DNA of 64,000 nt from Frigidibacter albus (GTDB lineage Bacteria; Pseudomonadota; Alphaproteobacteria; Rhodobacterales; Rhodobacteraceae): contig NZ_JAAAUC010000007.1 in NCBI RefSeq assembly GCF_009908165.1, forward strand, positions 1 through 64,000. The letters are read 5' to 3'. Under the pieces are notes generated by a model, which searched no databases, was not told the origin of the DNA, and worked only from the letters and a program-made list of their open reading frames with translations. Numbering within the stretch: the first letter of the stretch is position 1; every line of letters starts with the position of its first letter. A program made the translations under genes and the position numbers. Positions 8,633 to 16,877 of this stretch are shown here, in pieces.

Positions 8633-9361
8633 TCAGGCGGCGGTTTCCGCCACCCGGCCCAAGCCGCCGCGGGTGCTGAGCCAGCCCGGCAGATGGCCGA
8701 TATCGGGCAGCACCACATCGGCATAGGGCTGCAGTTCCGCAGAGCCCGCGATGCCCGAGAGCACGGCGACCGCGGCCATGCCCGCCGCCCGCGCCGCATG
8801 CAGATCATGACGGCTGTCGCCGACCATCGCCACTTCGGCGGGGCGCAGGCCCATCTGTTCGGCAAAGGCCAGCAGCTGCCCCGGGCTCGGTTTCGCGCCA
8901 TGGCCACTGTCGAAGCCGGCGATGAAATCGAACATCCCGAGCACGCCCGCGGTATCCAGATGCGCCCGCGCCGGGCCTTCGGCATCATTGGTGGCAACCC
9001 CCAGCCGCAGCCCCTGCCCGCGCAGCGCACCCAGCAGCGGCGCCAGCGGCACCGCCTCGGCCTGCGGGGCAACCGCCGCCAGCGCGTTCATCCGCGCGAC
9101 CAGCGTCAGCGGGCTGGCGCCCGGCACATGCGGCAGCAGCGCCTCGGCAATCTCTCCCGGGGTTCCCGCGATGACGAGGCTGCTCTCCGCGAACCGGCTG
9201 CCGGCGAAATCGAAACCGATCGCCTCGCCCAGCCTCTCGGCCCGGGCGGTATCGCCCGCCGCCAGATCCAGCAGCAGGCTACGCGCCCAGGCGCTCCACG
9301 TCGCCTCGAAATCGAACAAGGTGCCATCCTTGTCGAAGATGATCGCTCGGATATCGGCCAT
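8633..9361 (-). CDS. HAD family phosphatase (phosphoglycolate phosphatase-like)
   Basis: This 242-residue haloacid dehalogenase-type hydrolase has motif I FDKDGTLFDFEATW at residues about 9-22 with the nucleophile Asp and the acid/base Asp. Motif II is GVATNDAEGP, the Lys of motif III lies in FDSGHGAKPSPGQ, and motif IV is VGDSRHDLHAARAAGM. The cap is helical, as in phosphoglycolate phosphatase-like enzymes, so dephosphorylation of a small phosphometabolite is likely. The substrate cannot be assigned. The gene stands alone, flanked upstream by repeat copy B. Confidence 0.88.
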   Translation of the reverse strand: MADIRAIIFDKDGTLFDFEATWSAWARSLLLDLAAGDTARAERLGEAIGFDFAGSRFAESSLVIAGTPGEIAEALLPHVPGASPLTLVARMNALAAVAPQAEAVPLAPLLGALRGQGLRLGVATNDAEGPARAHLDTAGVLGMFDFIAGFDSGHGAKPSPGQLLAFAEQMGLRPAEVAMVGDSRHDLHAARAAGMAAVAVLSGIAGSAELQPYADVVLPDIGHLPGWLSTRGGLGRVAETAA

Positions 9362-9450
9362 GCGCTCTCCTGCTCCCGGAGTCCAAGACTGGCCGATCCG
9401 GGGCGCGATTGCAACGCAAAGGCGACGGGGACGGAGGCCGCTTCAAGAGA

Positions 9451-9626
9451 CTTCCTTTGCCCGGAACAAGGCGCTTCAGCGCCGCCGGGCAGCGCCCGTC
9501 CGCCCCCTCGGGCGGGCGCTCCCCACGCTCGCCGCCTAGAACCACTGTGGGAGATGCCGCACCATAAGGTGCCTAGAACCGCCGTCGCTCGCCCACCCGG
9601 CGGACGGGCGCAGCCCTATGACTGTC
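9451..9626 (+). repeat. Type-1 dispersed intergenic repeat, copy B
   Basis: This copy occupies most of the 319-bp gap 9362-9680 between the HAD phosphatase and the DUF3572 gene. It aligns with copies A and C from TTGCCCGGAACAAGGCGCTT to CCTATGACTGT. It carries the same internal hairpin-forming blocks and lacks the extra module found in copy D. The remaining bases of the gap have no feature that I can support. Confidence 0.8.
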
Positions 9627-9680
9627 TGCACATAAGCGATGACAGCCACACGGAAAAACCGCCCGCTCGCAGTCGCCCCC

Positions 9681-9974
9681 TCACGTCCAGTGCATCGCAT
9701 CCCCGCCCGGCAGCGCCGCCCGCGCCCGCATCGGCGCGTCATAGCGCAGCCCGGCGGCATCGCAGAACCCGGTGATCCAGGCGTCGTCCATCAGCAGGAA
9801 GTCCAGCACCGATCCCAGGAAGTCCGGGTCCGCCGCCCGCGCGCGGACCTCATCGACGCCCGCCCCGGTGCTGCCCAGAAAGCTGCCGAACAGCTCGTCA
9901 TCCGCCGCCAGCCAGCCAAGCGCCTGCACCGCCAGAACCTCGGCCGCGCCGCGTGTCATCATGCCTTCGGCCAT
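9681..9974 (-). CDS. DUF3572 family protein
   Basis: This 97-residue acidic protein reads MAEGMMTRGAAEVLAVQALGW and then VLDFLLMDDAWITGFCDAAG, the pattern of the small alphaproteobacterial DUF3572 family, whose function is unknown. The start is set at the ATG preceded by GGAGGG. It is transcribed divergently from the PleD-type regulator, with about 105 bp between the two starts, so the two may share a promoter region. No membrane or secretion signal is seen. Confidence 0.85.
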   Translation of the reverse strand: MAEGMMTRGAAEVLAVQALGWLAADDELFGSFLGSTGAGVDEVRARAADPDFLGSVLDFLLMDDAWITGFCDAAGLRYDAPMRARAALPGGDAMHWT

Positions 9975-10079
9975 GCCGTCCCTCCTGTCCTCACGGCCCC
10001 GTGTGATGGCCGGAAAGGAAATCTTAACCTTTGGAAACGAAGTATGGACATATCGGGGCGCAGGAAAGCGGAGACTGCG

Positions 10080-11474
10080 ATGGCAGGCAAGATCCTGATC
10101 GTGGATGACGTAGCGACGAATCGTATCGTGCTGAAGGTGAAACTCGCCTCGGCCTGCTATGACACGCTGCAGGCGGCCACGGGGACCGAGGGGCTGCGGC
10201 TGGCCCGGTCCGAGCGGCCCGACCTGATCTTGCTCGACGTGCAACTGCCCGACATGGACGGCATCGCCGTCTGCACCGCGCTGAAGGCCGATCCGGCCAC
10301 CCGCGCGATCCCTGTGGTGATGGTCTCCACCTTCCGCGATGCCGCCAGCAAGCTGCGCGCCCTGCAGGCCGGGGCCGAGGAGTTCCTGTCCAAGCCGCTG
10401 GACGAGGTGGTGCTGCTGGCCCGGATGCGCAGCCTGCTGCGGGCCCGCGAGACCGAGGAAGAGCTGCGCCTGCGCGACACCACCAGCCGCGAGCTTGGCT
10501 TTGCCGAGGTGGCCGATGGCTTCGACGCCCCCGCCACCATCGCGCTGGTCGCGGCGCGGCGGGAGACGGCGCTGGCCTGGAAGCACGACCTCATCCCGCA
10601 TCTGCAGGACCGCCTGCTGGTGCTGGGGCGCGAGGATGTGCTGGCCGAAACCCAGCCCGGCGCCGGCCAGCCCAGCCCCGACCTGTTCCTGCTTGCGGCC
10701 GATCTTGCCCAACCCGGCGAGGGGCTGCGGCTGATGTCGGAACTGCGCTCGCGCAGCGCCACGCGCCATGCCGCGATCTGCATCGCGCTGCCACCGCTGG
10801 CGCCCGAGACCGCGGCGATGGCGCTGGATCTTGGCGCTTCGGACGTGATCGCCGCAACCGCCTGCCCGGCCGAGATCGCGCTGCGCCTGCGCAGCCAGAT
10901 CCGCCGCAAGCGCCAGGCCGACCGGCTGCGCGCACAAGTGGCCGACGGGCTGCGCATGGCGGTGATCGACCCGCTGACCAGCCTTTACAACCGCCGCTAC
11001 GCGCTGCCGCATCTGGCCCGCATCGCCGAGCGGGCCCGCCAGACCGGGCGGCATTTCGCGCTGATGCTGCTCGATCTCGACCGTTTCAAGCTGGTGAATG
11101 ACGGCTGGGGCCATGCCGCCGGGGATGCGGTGCTGGTCGAGGTTGCCGAGCGGCTGCGCGGCAACCTGCGCCCCGTCGATCTGGTGGCGCGGCTCGGGGG
11201 CGAGGAGTTTCTGGTGGCCCTGCCCGACACACGGCTCGAGGATGCGCGCGAGGCCGCCGAACGCCTGCGCCGGGTGATCGAGGAACGCCCGATCACGCTG
11301 CCCTTCGGCCAGGGCGCAGTGCCGGTCACCGTCTCGATCGGCCTGGCCATCGGCGGCGGCCCGCGCAGCGCCCCCGCCCCGGTCGACGAGCTGATGTGCC
11401 GCGCCGACCACGCGCTGCTGGGGTCCAAGGCCGAGGGCCGCAACCTGGTGACGATCAGCCGCCCCGCGGCATAA
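10080..11474 (+). CDS. pleD: PleD-type response regulator with GGEEF diguanylate cyclase
   Basis: This 464-residue protein has a receiver, receiver-like, GGDEF architecture, as in Caulobacter PleD. Receiver 1 has the acidic pair D9/D10, phosphoacceptor D53 (LLDVQLPDMDG) and K105 (FLSKPLDE). The second receiver-like domain (about 153-275) lacks a clear phosphoacceptor, as in PleD, where it serves as a dimerisation adaptor. The catalytic motif GGEEF lies at 373-377, preceded by RPVD (364-367), the RxxD product-inhibition site. It should make c-di-GMP when phosphorylated by a histidine kinase not present here. It is divergent from DUF3572. Confidence 0.93.
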   Translation: MAGKILIVDDVATNRIVLKVKLASACYDTLQAATGTEGLRLARSERPDLILLDVQLPDMDGIAVCTALKADPATRAIPVVMVSTFRDAASKLRALQAGAEEFLSKPLDEVVLLARMRSLLRARETEEELRLRDTTSRELGFAEVADGFDAPATIALVAARRETALAWKHDLIPHLQDRLLVLGREDVLAETQPGAGQPSPDLFLLAADLAQPGEGLRLMSELRSRSATRHAAICIALPPLAPETAAMALDLGASDVIAATACPAEIALRLRSQIRRKRQADRLRAQVADGLRMAVIDPLTSLYNRRYALPHLARIAERARQTGRHFALMLLDLDRFKLVNDGWGHAAGDAVLVEVAERLRGNLRPVDLVARLGGEEFLVALPDTRLEDAREAAERLRRVIEERPITLPFGQGAVPVTVSIGLAIGGGPRSAPAPVDELMCRADHALLGSKAEGRNLVTISRPAA

Positions 11475-11908
11475 GGGGCTGCGCCAACAGAACAGCCCCG
11501 CCCGCCCAGCGCGCCGCGCGTCCGGCGGGGGACGAGGGTACAGGGCTTGGAGGCGGGTCCCGCGCCCGTCCAGCACACCACAGCCGCGGCAGTGACCACT
11601 GCCAAGCTGCTCCGCCCTACGGGGTAAGGGGCCGCCCAGCGAGAGCAGTCCGCATGGCGTCGTCGCGCCGCCCCCAACCTCGAAGATGCCAAAGCGCGAC
11701 GCAACCGATGCGTCCCGCCGGCGCCCGAGACGCACCGCAGGCCCGACAGGCAGGCCCCTCGCAACGACACTGCAGCGGTGACGGCCCAGTCACAGCGCCA
11801 GCCGGTGCCCTTGCACCGCCCCTGAACCGGCCCGATGCCAGAGAAGCGGCGCGCCGCGCGCGACCGCGCCTGCCTCTGAACACATGCCGCCCCCCAACGG
11901 CCCGCCGG

Positions 11909-11971
11909 CCTTTGCCTTGTCCAAGTATCCTGCGGCGAAGCCCGAAGGGCTTGGGGGCGCAAAGTCCCCCG
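11909..11971 (+). repeat. ATATCC-hairpin intergenic repeat, copy 1
   Basis: The element reads CCTTTGCCTTGTCCAAGTAT and then CC, followed by an AAGCCC/GGGCTT hairpin and a GGGGG...CCCCC hairpin. It matches copies at 12157 and 39842 on this strand and one at 62462 on the other strand. The AT-rich lead followed by G-run/C-run stems suggests a terminator-like or RNA-structured repeat common in intergenic DNA of this lineage. Confidence 0.65.
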
Positions 11972-12156
11972 GCGCACCGGCTATCTCGAGAGCAGTCGAC
12001 AGCGCGAAGGGCTCTGGCCGTCGCCCTCAAGGTCGGCTCGCGCAACCCTATGCGCCCCCGGCCCGGCGCAAACCTGCAAGGCCGCGCGCCGCCCTGCCCA
12101 GCTGGACGGGTGCGTGGATGTGACAACCGCGCAGAGGCCTGCCTACCGCCCCCACC

Positions 12157-12219
12157 CCTCTCCTTGTGCAAATATCCTGCGGGGGGAGCCCGCAGGGCGT
12201 GGGGGGCGCAAAGCCCCCC
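12157..12219 (+). repeat. ATATCC-hairpin intergenic repeat, copy 2
   Basis: This copy has TCCTTGTGCAAATATCCTGC followed by paired AGCCCGCAGGGCGT and GGGGGGCGCAAAGCCCCCC, so two stem-loops follow the AT-rich lead. It lies just past the 3' end of the heavy-metal-sensor gene, which reads toward it. It could terminate that transcript when read from the opposite strand. Confidence 0.65.
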
Positions 12220-12247
12220 TGCGCGGCCAGACGCGCGGCGCCGCGCG

Positions 12248-12772
12248 TCAGTCCTCGCGCTTCTCCGCGTCCGGCCGCCGCCCCCCATGCCCGGGCGGGC
12301 GGGACAGCACCCGTTCCAGCCGGTCCGCAAAGGCGGCGCGTTCGGCCGCAGTCATCGCCCCCAGCCGCTCCACCAGCAGATCCTGCCCCAGCTCGAACCC
12401 CTGCCGCGCCCGGTCGCGTTGCGCAGCGATCACCGCGGCGGCGGCGGCGGCGTCATAGGGTTCGGTGCGCAGGATCGCCAGCAGCCGGTCGAAATCGCCG
12501 CGCATCACCCGGCGCAGGTCGCGGAAATCCGGCGCCCGCTCGACAAAGGCGCTGCGCAGGGCGCGGCGGTCCTCGGCGCTCAGCGCGTCGGTATAGGGCC
12601 CAAAGCCAAGGTCGCTGACCATCGGCGGGCGCGGCGGTTTCTTGGAGTGCCCCAGCACAGCGCCCGCGACCATGCCCACCCCGGCAAGGTTCAGCGCCAG
12701 CGACAGCACCAGCACGATGCGCATCCAGCGCGGGCTGCGCGGAGCAGCGGCGGGTTGGCTCGGTGTGGTCAT
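12248..12772 (-). CDS. Periplasmic heavy-metal sensor-like protein
   Basis: This 174-residue protein has an N-terminal membrane anchor (WMRIVLVLSLALNLAGVGMV, about residues 16-35). An Arg- and Asp-rich helical periplasmic domain follows, with LSAEDRRALRSAFVERAPDF and AMTAAERAAFADRLERVLSR. The layout resembles the CnrR/CpxP-like heavy-metal-resistance sensors, in which a metal-responsive helical hairpin restrains an anti-sigma or sensor protein. It is the last gene of the run sigma factor, membrane partner, sensor, separated by 1 bp from the preceding gene. It probably takes part in control of the ECF sigma factor. The metal is unknown. Confidence 0.75.
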   Translation of the reverse strand: MTTPSQPAAAPRSPRWMRIVLVLSLALNLAGVGMVAGAVLGHSKKPPRPPMVSDLGFGPYTDALSAEDRRALRSAFVERAPDFRDLRRVMRGDFDRLLAILRTEPYDAAAAAAVIAAQRDRARQGFELGQDLLVERLGAMTAAERAAFADRLERVLSRPPGHGGRRPDAEKRED

Positions 12773-12773
12773 C

Positions 12774-13166
12774 TCAGCCCTCCGTTTCCAGCGCCGCCAG
12801 CGCGAAGCTGTCGAAATCCGGGATCAGTTCCAATGTGATGGCCGCCTCGTCCGAAGCGGCCAGAAACGCGGTCAGCGTGCCAGAGCCCTGCACCCCGGCG
12901 AAGCCCAGCCAGACCCCGGCAATGGTTGCGGTAGCCAGTCCGCCGGCGCCGCCCCAGCCGCCCAGGGCGGACAGAACCCCGGCCCAGATCCCCTGCCGCG
13001 GCGGCGGCGCTGGCGCAATCCGCCCGGCCTGCACCGCTTCGGCCTCGGCAAGAACCCGCGCCAGAAACGCTGCCGAAGGCTCGGCCGCAGCGGCTCGGCC
13101 GGCGCTGAAGAAGGCCTCCAGTTCCATGTCGGTCTCGGTCATCTTGTGCGGATCAGCCATTGTCAT
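12774..13166 (-). CDS. Putative membrane-anchored anti-sigma partner
   Basis: This 130-residue protein of no recognised family has about 60 soluble N-terminal residues (TDMELEAFFSAGRAAAAEPS, then FLARVLAEAEAVQAG). One or two hydrophobic stretches follow (WAGVLSALGGWGGAGG, LATATIAGVWLGFAG), then a short acidic tail. It overlaps the 3' end of the ECF sigma gene by 14 bp. Position, overlap and topology fit an anti-sigma factor, but no zinc-binding HxxxCxxC motif is present. The anti-sigma role is therefore inferred from context only. Confidence 0.55.
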   Translation of the reverse strand: MTMADPHKMTETDMELEAFFSAGRAAAAEPSAAFLARVLAEAEAVQAGRIAPAPPPRQGIWAGVLSALGGWGGAGGLATATIAGVWLGFAGVQGSGTLTAFLAASDEAAITLELIPDFDSFALAALETEG

Positions 13167-13740
13167 ACCCCAATTCCTCGCGCCGCCCCCCCAGGGCCGC
13201 GGTCAAGGCGCGTTTGCCCCGCGCCGTCAGGCTTTCGACCGCTTCGACGCCGATCTCCATGATCTCGGCGATCTCGGGGTTGGTCAGCCCCTCGAGGTGC
13301 CGCAGCACCACCGCCTGCCTTTGCCGGTCCGGCAGCGCGGCCAGTGCCGCCTCCAGCGCAGTGGCCCGGTCCGCCTCGATCAGCCCGGCCACCGCGCCCG
13401 GCCGCCCGTCCTCGGGCTCGGCCACCGCATCGAGCGCGACAGACCGCCCGCGGCGGCGCAGACGGTCGGTGCAGAGGTTCGACGTGACCCGGTAGAGCCA
13501 GGTGGAGACCTTCGCCTCGCCCTGCCGCCAGTCAGGCGCCACCCGCCACAACCGCAGCATCGCCTCTTGCGCCACATCCTCGGCCTCGGTCCGCTCGCCC
13601 AGCATCCGCGCCGCAAGCCGCAGCGCCATCGGCGCCAGCCGCAGGGTCAGCGCCCGCGCGGCCTCGGGATCCCCGTTGGCATAGAGCACCAACAGGGCCT
13701 CGTCGGGAACGTCGCTGCGCAGATCGAGGGCCATGTTCAT
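13153..13740 (-). CDS. ECF-type RNA polymerase sigma factor
   Basis: This 195-residue sigma-70 family extracytoplasmic-function factor has region 2 from about residue 25 to 95, including AEDVAQEAMLRLWRVAPDW and STWLYRVTSNLCTDRLRRR. Region 4 spans about 125-180, including LPDRQRQAVVLRHLEGLTNP and a helix-turn-helix EIAEIMEIGVEAVESLTARG. It directs transcription of a small regulon in response to an envelope signal. Downstream overlapping genes encode a membrane protein and a heavy-metal-sensor-like protein. Upstream on the same strand lies the EF-hand protein, so metal or envelope stress is a reasonable guess. Confidence 0.92.
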   Translation of the reverse strand: MNMALDLRSDVPDEALLVLYANGDPEAARALTLRLAPMALRLAARMLGERTEAEDVAQEAMLRLWRVAPDWRQGEAKVSTWLYRVTSNLCTDRLRRRGRSVALDAVAEPEDGRPGAVAGLIEADRATALEAALAALPDRQRQAVVLRHLEGLTNPEIAEIMEIGVEAVESLTARGKRALTAALGGRREELGYDNG

Positions 13741-13851
13741 GGGTCCGGGGTATACTCAGGTCGCGTCCGGTGCAATCGCTGCCCCGTCCGCACGGCGCTG
13801 CGGGTCGGGGGAACGGGGCGCCGAAGCGCCCCGCCCTCTGTCAGGCGCGGA

Positions 13852-14526
13852 TCAGTTCGCCGGAGCCGGGGCCAGTGCAGCGTCGGGGGCGACCGGAGGC
13901 ACTACACCCGGCGCTGCGCCGGGACCACCTTGGCCGCCCATGCCGTGCGGGCCACGATGCTCGCGCTCGCCACCGCGCTCGCCGCGACGCTCGTCACGGT
14001 CCTTGCCGCGCTCACCGCCCCGCTTCATCCGGTCAGCCATGCGCGCCTTGGCGGCCTCGAACTCCTCGGCGCTCACCGCGCCGTCGCCATTGGTATCGGC
14101 CCGGGCGAACATCTGCATCGGCATCGGCGGCGCCATCAGCTCGGCCGCCGACAGCGCGCCGTCGCCGTCCAGATCCTGCGCCGCGATCTGCCGCGCCACC
14201 CGTGCCTCGGCCCGGACCTGCGCCTGCGCCATCTCATGCGCGACCAGTTCCTCGGCGCTCAGCAGCCCGTCGCCATTGGCGTCGAGGCCTTCGACCTTGC
14301 CCTGGCGCCAGGCCAGGATCTCGGCCTCGGTCACGGAGCCATCGCCATCGGCATCGAGCGTGGCAAAGTCCGGCATCATGCCTTGCGGGCCGTCTTGCCC
14401 CATCATGCCGCCCATCATGCCATGCATGCGGCCCTGCATCATGCCGCGATCGGCAAAGGCCGGGACCGCAATCGCGGTGGTGCCAAGCGCCACGGCCAGG
14501 ACGGCCATCACTGTTCTGGATTTCAT
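13852..14526 (-). CDS. Met-rich four-EF-hand secreted protein
   Basis: This 224-residue protein has a signal peptide (cleavage near AVPAFA-DRG, residue 26). A Met/His/Gly-rich stretch follows (GMMQGRMHGMMGGMMG, about residues 28-43). Four calcium-binding loops of the DxDGDG type come next, at about 58-69 (DADGDGSVTEAE), 82-93, 118-129 and 144-155. The C-terminal quarter is rich in Arg/Gly/Pro and looks disordered. It is predicted to be periplasmic and to bind calcium. The Met-rich tract might bind copper or another soft metal. It lies 111 bp upstream of the ECF sigma gene on the same strand and may be co-regulated with it. Confidence 0.82.
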   Translation of the reverse strand: MKSRTVMAVLAVALGTTAIAVPAFADRGMMQGRMHGMMGGMMGQDGPQGMMPDFATLDADGDGSVTEAEILAWRQGKVEGLDANGDGLLSAEELVAHEMAQAQVRAEARVARQIAAQDLDGDGALSAAELMAPPMPMQMFARADTNGDGAVSAEEFEAAKARMADRMKRGGERGKDRDERRGERGGEREHRGPHGMGGQGGPGAAPGVVPPVAPDAALAPAPAN

Positions 14527-14783
14527 ATCGTGCTCTCCTCGGGTGGGGGGCGCGTCTTGCCCTTCGATACCCTGTGAAACGGAGGAGGCGTGCGGTTCCG
14601 TCGTCACGGCTGCGTGAGGGGCGCCGTCTGCGGGACCGGACCCGCCCGAAAGGCCTCTGCGCGGGCCAAAACCGGCAAGAAAAGGCACATTCTTGCGACA
14701 TCTTCGCACAAGCCCTCTGTTCCCGCTTCCGCGCCCCCATGTTTCTTGGGATAAACGCGAGCGCCAACAGGAATGCCCCTCCC

Positions 14784-15248
14784 ATGCCCCAGACTGCACA
14801 ACAGACCGCCAGACAGACTGCCCCACAGAAGTCTCTAGAAATCGACCCGGCCCTGACCCCACACGCCGAGGATGAAGCCGATCGCCCGCTTGGCCCGGCG
14901 CTCAAGCGGGGCTGGAAGCAGCGTTGCCCCAATTGCGGGTCAGGCCCGCTGATGTCGGGCTACCTCAAGGTGCGCGACACCTGCCCGGTCTGCAGCGAGC
15001 CCTTGCACCACCAGCGCGCCGATGACGGGCCGGCCTACCTGACCATCCTGATCGTCGGGCACATCATGGCGCCGGTGATCCTCTGGGCCTTCGTTGCCTT
15101 CCGGCCCGATCCGCTGGTGATGGCCTCGGTGTTCTCGGTCGGAACGGTGGCGCTGTCGCTGTTCCTGCTGCCGCGGCTGAAGGGCGCGATGGTCGGCTTC
15201 CAATGGGCCAAGCGGATGCATGGCTTCGGCGCCCCGGCGAGCGGCTGA
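14784..15248 (+). CDS. DUF983 family membrane protein
   Basis: This 154-residue protein contains a CxxC pair set, CPNCGSGPLMSGYLKVRDTC then PVCSEPLHHQRADDGP (about residues 54-90), followed by two transmembrane segments (YLTILIVGHIMAPVILWAFV and LVMASVFSVGTVALSLFLLP). This is the layout of the alphaproteobacterial DUF983 family, whose role is unknown. The zinc-ribbon-like cysteines suggest metal binding. An AGGAA sequence lies about 10 bp before the chosen ATG. The NUDIX gene starts 4 bp after its stop, so the two are probably co-transcribed. Confidence 0.88.
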   Translation: MPQTAQQTARQTAPQKSLEIDPALTPHAEDEADRPLGPALKRGWKQRCPNCGSGPLMSGYLKVRDTCPVCSEPLHHQRADDGPAYLTILIVGHIMAPVILWAFVAFRPDPLVMASVFSVGTVALSLFLLPRLKGAMVGFQWAKRMHGFGAPASG

Positions 15249-15252
15249 GACG

Positions 15253-15981
15253 ATGAGCACGCCCCGCCCCGCAGCACCCCACCCCGACCTGGCGAAACGC
15301 GACCTGCCGATCCGCGATGCCGCGACCGTGCTGCTGCTGCGGCAGGGCGCGGCCGGGCCGGCGGTGCTGATGGGCCAGCGCGGGGCGGCGGCGGCGTTCA
15401 TGCCGTCGAAATTCGTGTTCCCGGGCGGCGCGGTCGATGCCGGCGACGGCGACCTGCCCTTTGCAGCACCGCTGAACGAGAGCTGCGCCGCACGGCTGGC
15501 GGAGGGCACCTGCCCGCCCGCGGCCCTCGCCGGTGCCGCGATCCGCGAGCTGTGGGAGGAGACGGGCCTGCGCCTTGGCCGTCCCGGCACCTGGCCCGCC
15601 AGCACCGGCGCAGACCCGGCCGACTGGGCGGGCTTTGCCGAGACGGGGCTCGTGCCCGACGCCTCGCCCCTGCATTTCGTGTTCCGCGCCATCACCCCGC
15701 CGGGCCGCCCGCGCCGCTTCGATGCGCGGTTCTTTCTGGCCAGCGCAGATGCAGTCTGCGGCGATCCCGACGATTTCGGCCGCGCCACTGATGAGCTGTC
15801 GTTCCTGCATTGGGTGCCGCTGGCCGAGGCGCGCAAGCTCGACCTGCCCTTCATCACCGAGGTGGTGCTGGCCGAGGTCGCCGCGCTTTGCGCCGAGGGG
15901 CTGCATCAGCCGGAAACCGTGCCGTTCTTCGACAATTCCGGCCCCGTTTCCACCTTCCGGCGGATCGGCGCGGCGGCTTAA
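15253..15981 (+). CDS. NUDIX hydrolase
   Basis: This 242-residue NUDIX-fold hydrolase cleaves a nucleoside diphosphate linked to another moiety. The NUDIX helix is visible as AAIRELWEETGLRLGRPG at about residues 95-112, with FPGGAVDAGDGDLPF ahead of it. A long insert separates the two halves, as in NUDT19/CoA-diphosphatase-like members. The substrate could be a CoA derivative or dinucleotide, but this is not decided by the sequence. Its stop overlaps the stop of the convergent EamA transporter gene (shared TTAA at 15978-15981), leaving no room for a terminator between them. Confidence 0.88.
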   Translation: MSTPRPAAPHPDLAKRDLPIRDAATVLLLRQGAAGPAVLMGQRGAAAAFMPSKFVFPGGAVDAGDGDLPFAAPLNESCAARLAEGTCPPAALAGAAIRELWEETGLRLGRPGTWPASTGADPADWAGFAETGLVPDASPLHFVFRAITPPGRPRRFDARFFLASADAVCGDPDDFGRATDELSFLHWVPLAEARKLDLPFITEVVLAEVAALCAEGLHQPETVPFFDNSGPVSTFRRIGAAA

Positions 15982-16874
15982 CGCAGCAGCAGCACCAGCG
16001 CGATCACGCTGCCGATGACCAGCGCGATGCCCGCGCCCTCGCGCAGGGTCAGCTTCTCGCGGAACACCAGCACCGAGACCAGCAGCGTGAACACGATCTC
16101 CACCTGCCCCACCGCCCGCACATAGGCGGCGTTCTGCAGCGAGAAGGCGGTGAACCAGCCGAGCGAACCCAGCATCCCCGTCACCCCCACCCAGACCGTG
16201 CGCCGCCAGGCGGCAACGACGCGGGGCAGCTCGCCGGGCTCGCGCCAGATCAGCCAGGCGGCCATGCCGAGGCTTTGGGCAAAGGTCACGCAGGCCAGCG
16301 TCACCACCGCGCGGGTGAAGAAGGCGGCCGGCGCCAGCTCCAGCGTCGCGCCGCGGTAGCCGATGGCCGACAGGCCGAACAGGCCCCCCGCCGCCACGCC
16401 GTAGAGCGTGGCGCGCGACAGCATCCCGCCCTTGGCCACGCCGCTCTGCCAGCTCAGCAGCAGCACGCCCCCCAGCCCGGCAAGGATCGCGCCCCAGCCC
16501 GGCAGGCTGACCGCCTCGCCCAGCAGCAACGCCGAGAAGGCGGCGACCTGCACGGTTTCCGTCTTGGTGAACACCACCCCCACGGCGAAATTCCGCAACC
16601 CGAACAGCGCCACGGTCATGTAGGTCGCCGCCACCTGCGCTGCGCCGCCCGCCAGCGCGAAGGCCCAGAACTTGCCCGTCAGCGGCGGAATCGCCGCGCC
16701 GGTCGCCAGCAGCGTCACCGCTGCCGCCAGCGCCGCCAGCGGCGCGCCGAACAGGAAGCGGCTGAAAGTCGCGCCGCCCACCGACAGCCCGGCGCCCTGC
16801 AGGCGCTTTTGCAACATGAAGCGCAGCGTCTGCACCGCGGCAGCCGCGAGCGTGATCGGAATCCAGAGGGTCAT
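15978..16874 (-). CDS. EamA/DMT family transporter
   Basis: This 298-residue inner-membrane protein has about ten hydrophobic segments arranged as two EamA repeats, as in drug/metabolite transporters. The second repeat shows GWFTAFSLQNAAYVRAVGQVE followed by a REKLTLREGAGIALVIGSV end, a common signature of the family. It probably exports a small metabolite, not identifiable here. It follows the desaturase gene with a gap of 3 bp, so the two form a short operon. Confidence 0.9.
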   Translation of the reverse strand: MTLWIPITLAAAAVQTLRFMLQKRLQGAGLSVGGATFSRFLFGAPLAALAAAVTLLATGAAIPPLTGKFWAFALAGGAAQVAATYMTVALFGLRNFAVGVVFTKTETVQVAAFSALLLGEAVSLPGWGAILAGLGGVLLLSWQSGVAKGGMLSRATLYGVAAGGLFGLSAIGYRGATLELAPAAFFTRAVVTLACVTFAQSLGMAAWLIWREPGELPRVVAAWRRTVWVGVTGMLGSLGWFTAFSLQNAAYVRAVGQVEIVFTLLVSVLVFREKLTLREGAGIALVIGSVIALVLLLR

Positions 16875-16877
16875 GGT

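Larger units (their letters stand above)
11475..12247. other. Long non-coding gap with two hairpin repeats
   Basis: This 773-bp stretch between pleD and the heavy-metal-sensor gene holds no open frame with protein-like composition. It is GC-rich and low in complexity. Two ATATCC-hairpin repeats sit in it (11909-11971 and 12157-12219). Just after pleD there is GGGGCTGCG and a later CAGCCCC, which may act as the pleD terminator. No tRNA, small RNA or mobile gene could be recognised. Confidence 0.5.

Noticed and set aside
11396-12838. A 480-codon open frame on the plus strand over the 11.5-12.8 kb gap
   Set aside because: The product has Arg/Pro-rich composition with no conserved segment and overlaps the 3' end of pleD and the whole heavy-metal-sensor gene.
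14580-14600. A GGAAC...CGTT ECF-type promoter pattern upstream of the EF-hand gene on the minus strand
   Set aside because: The spacing is about 13 bp, too short for the 16-17 bp expected, so no promoter is claimed.
15978-15981. Overlapping stop codons of the convergent NUDIX and EamA genes as a special control element
   Set aside because: Sharing TTAA is common in compact genomes and shows nothing further.
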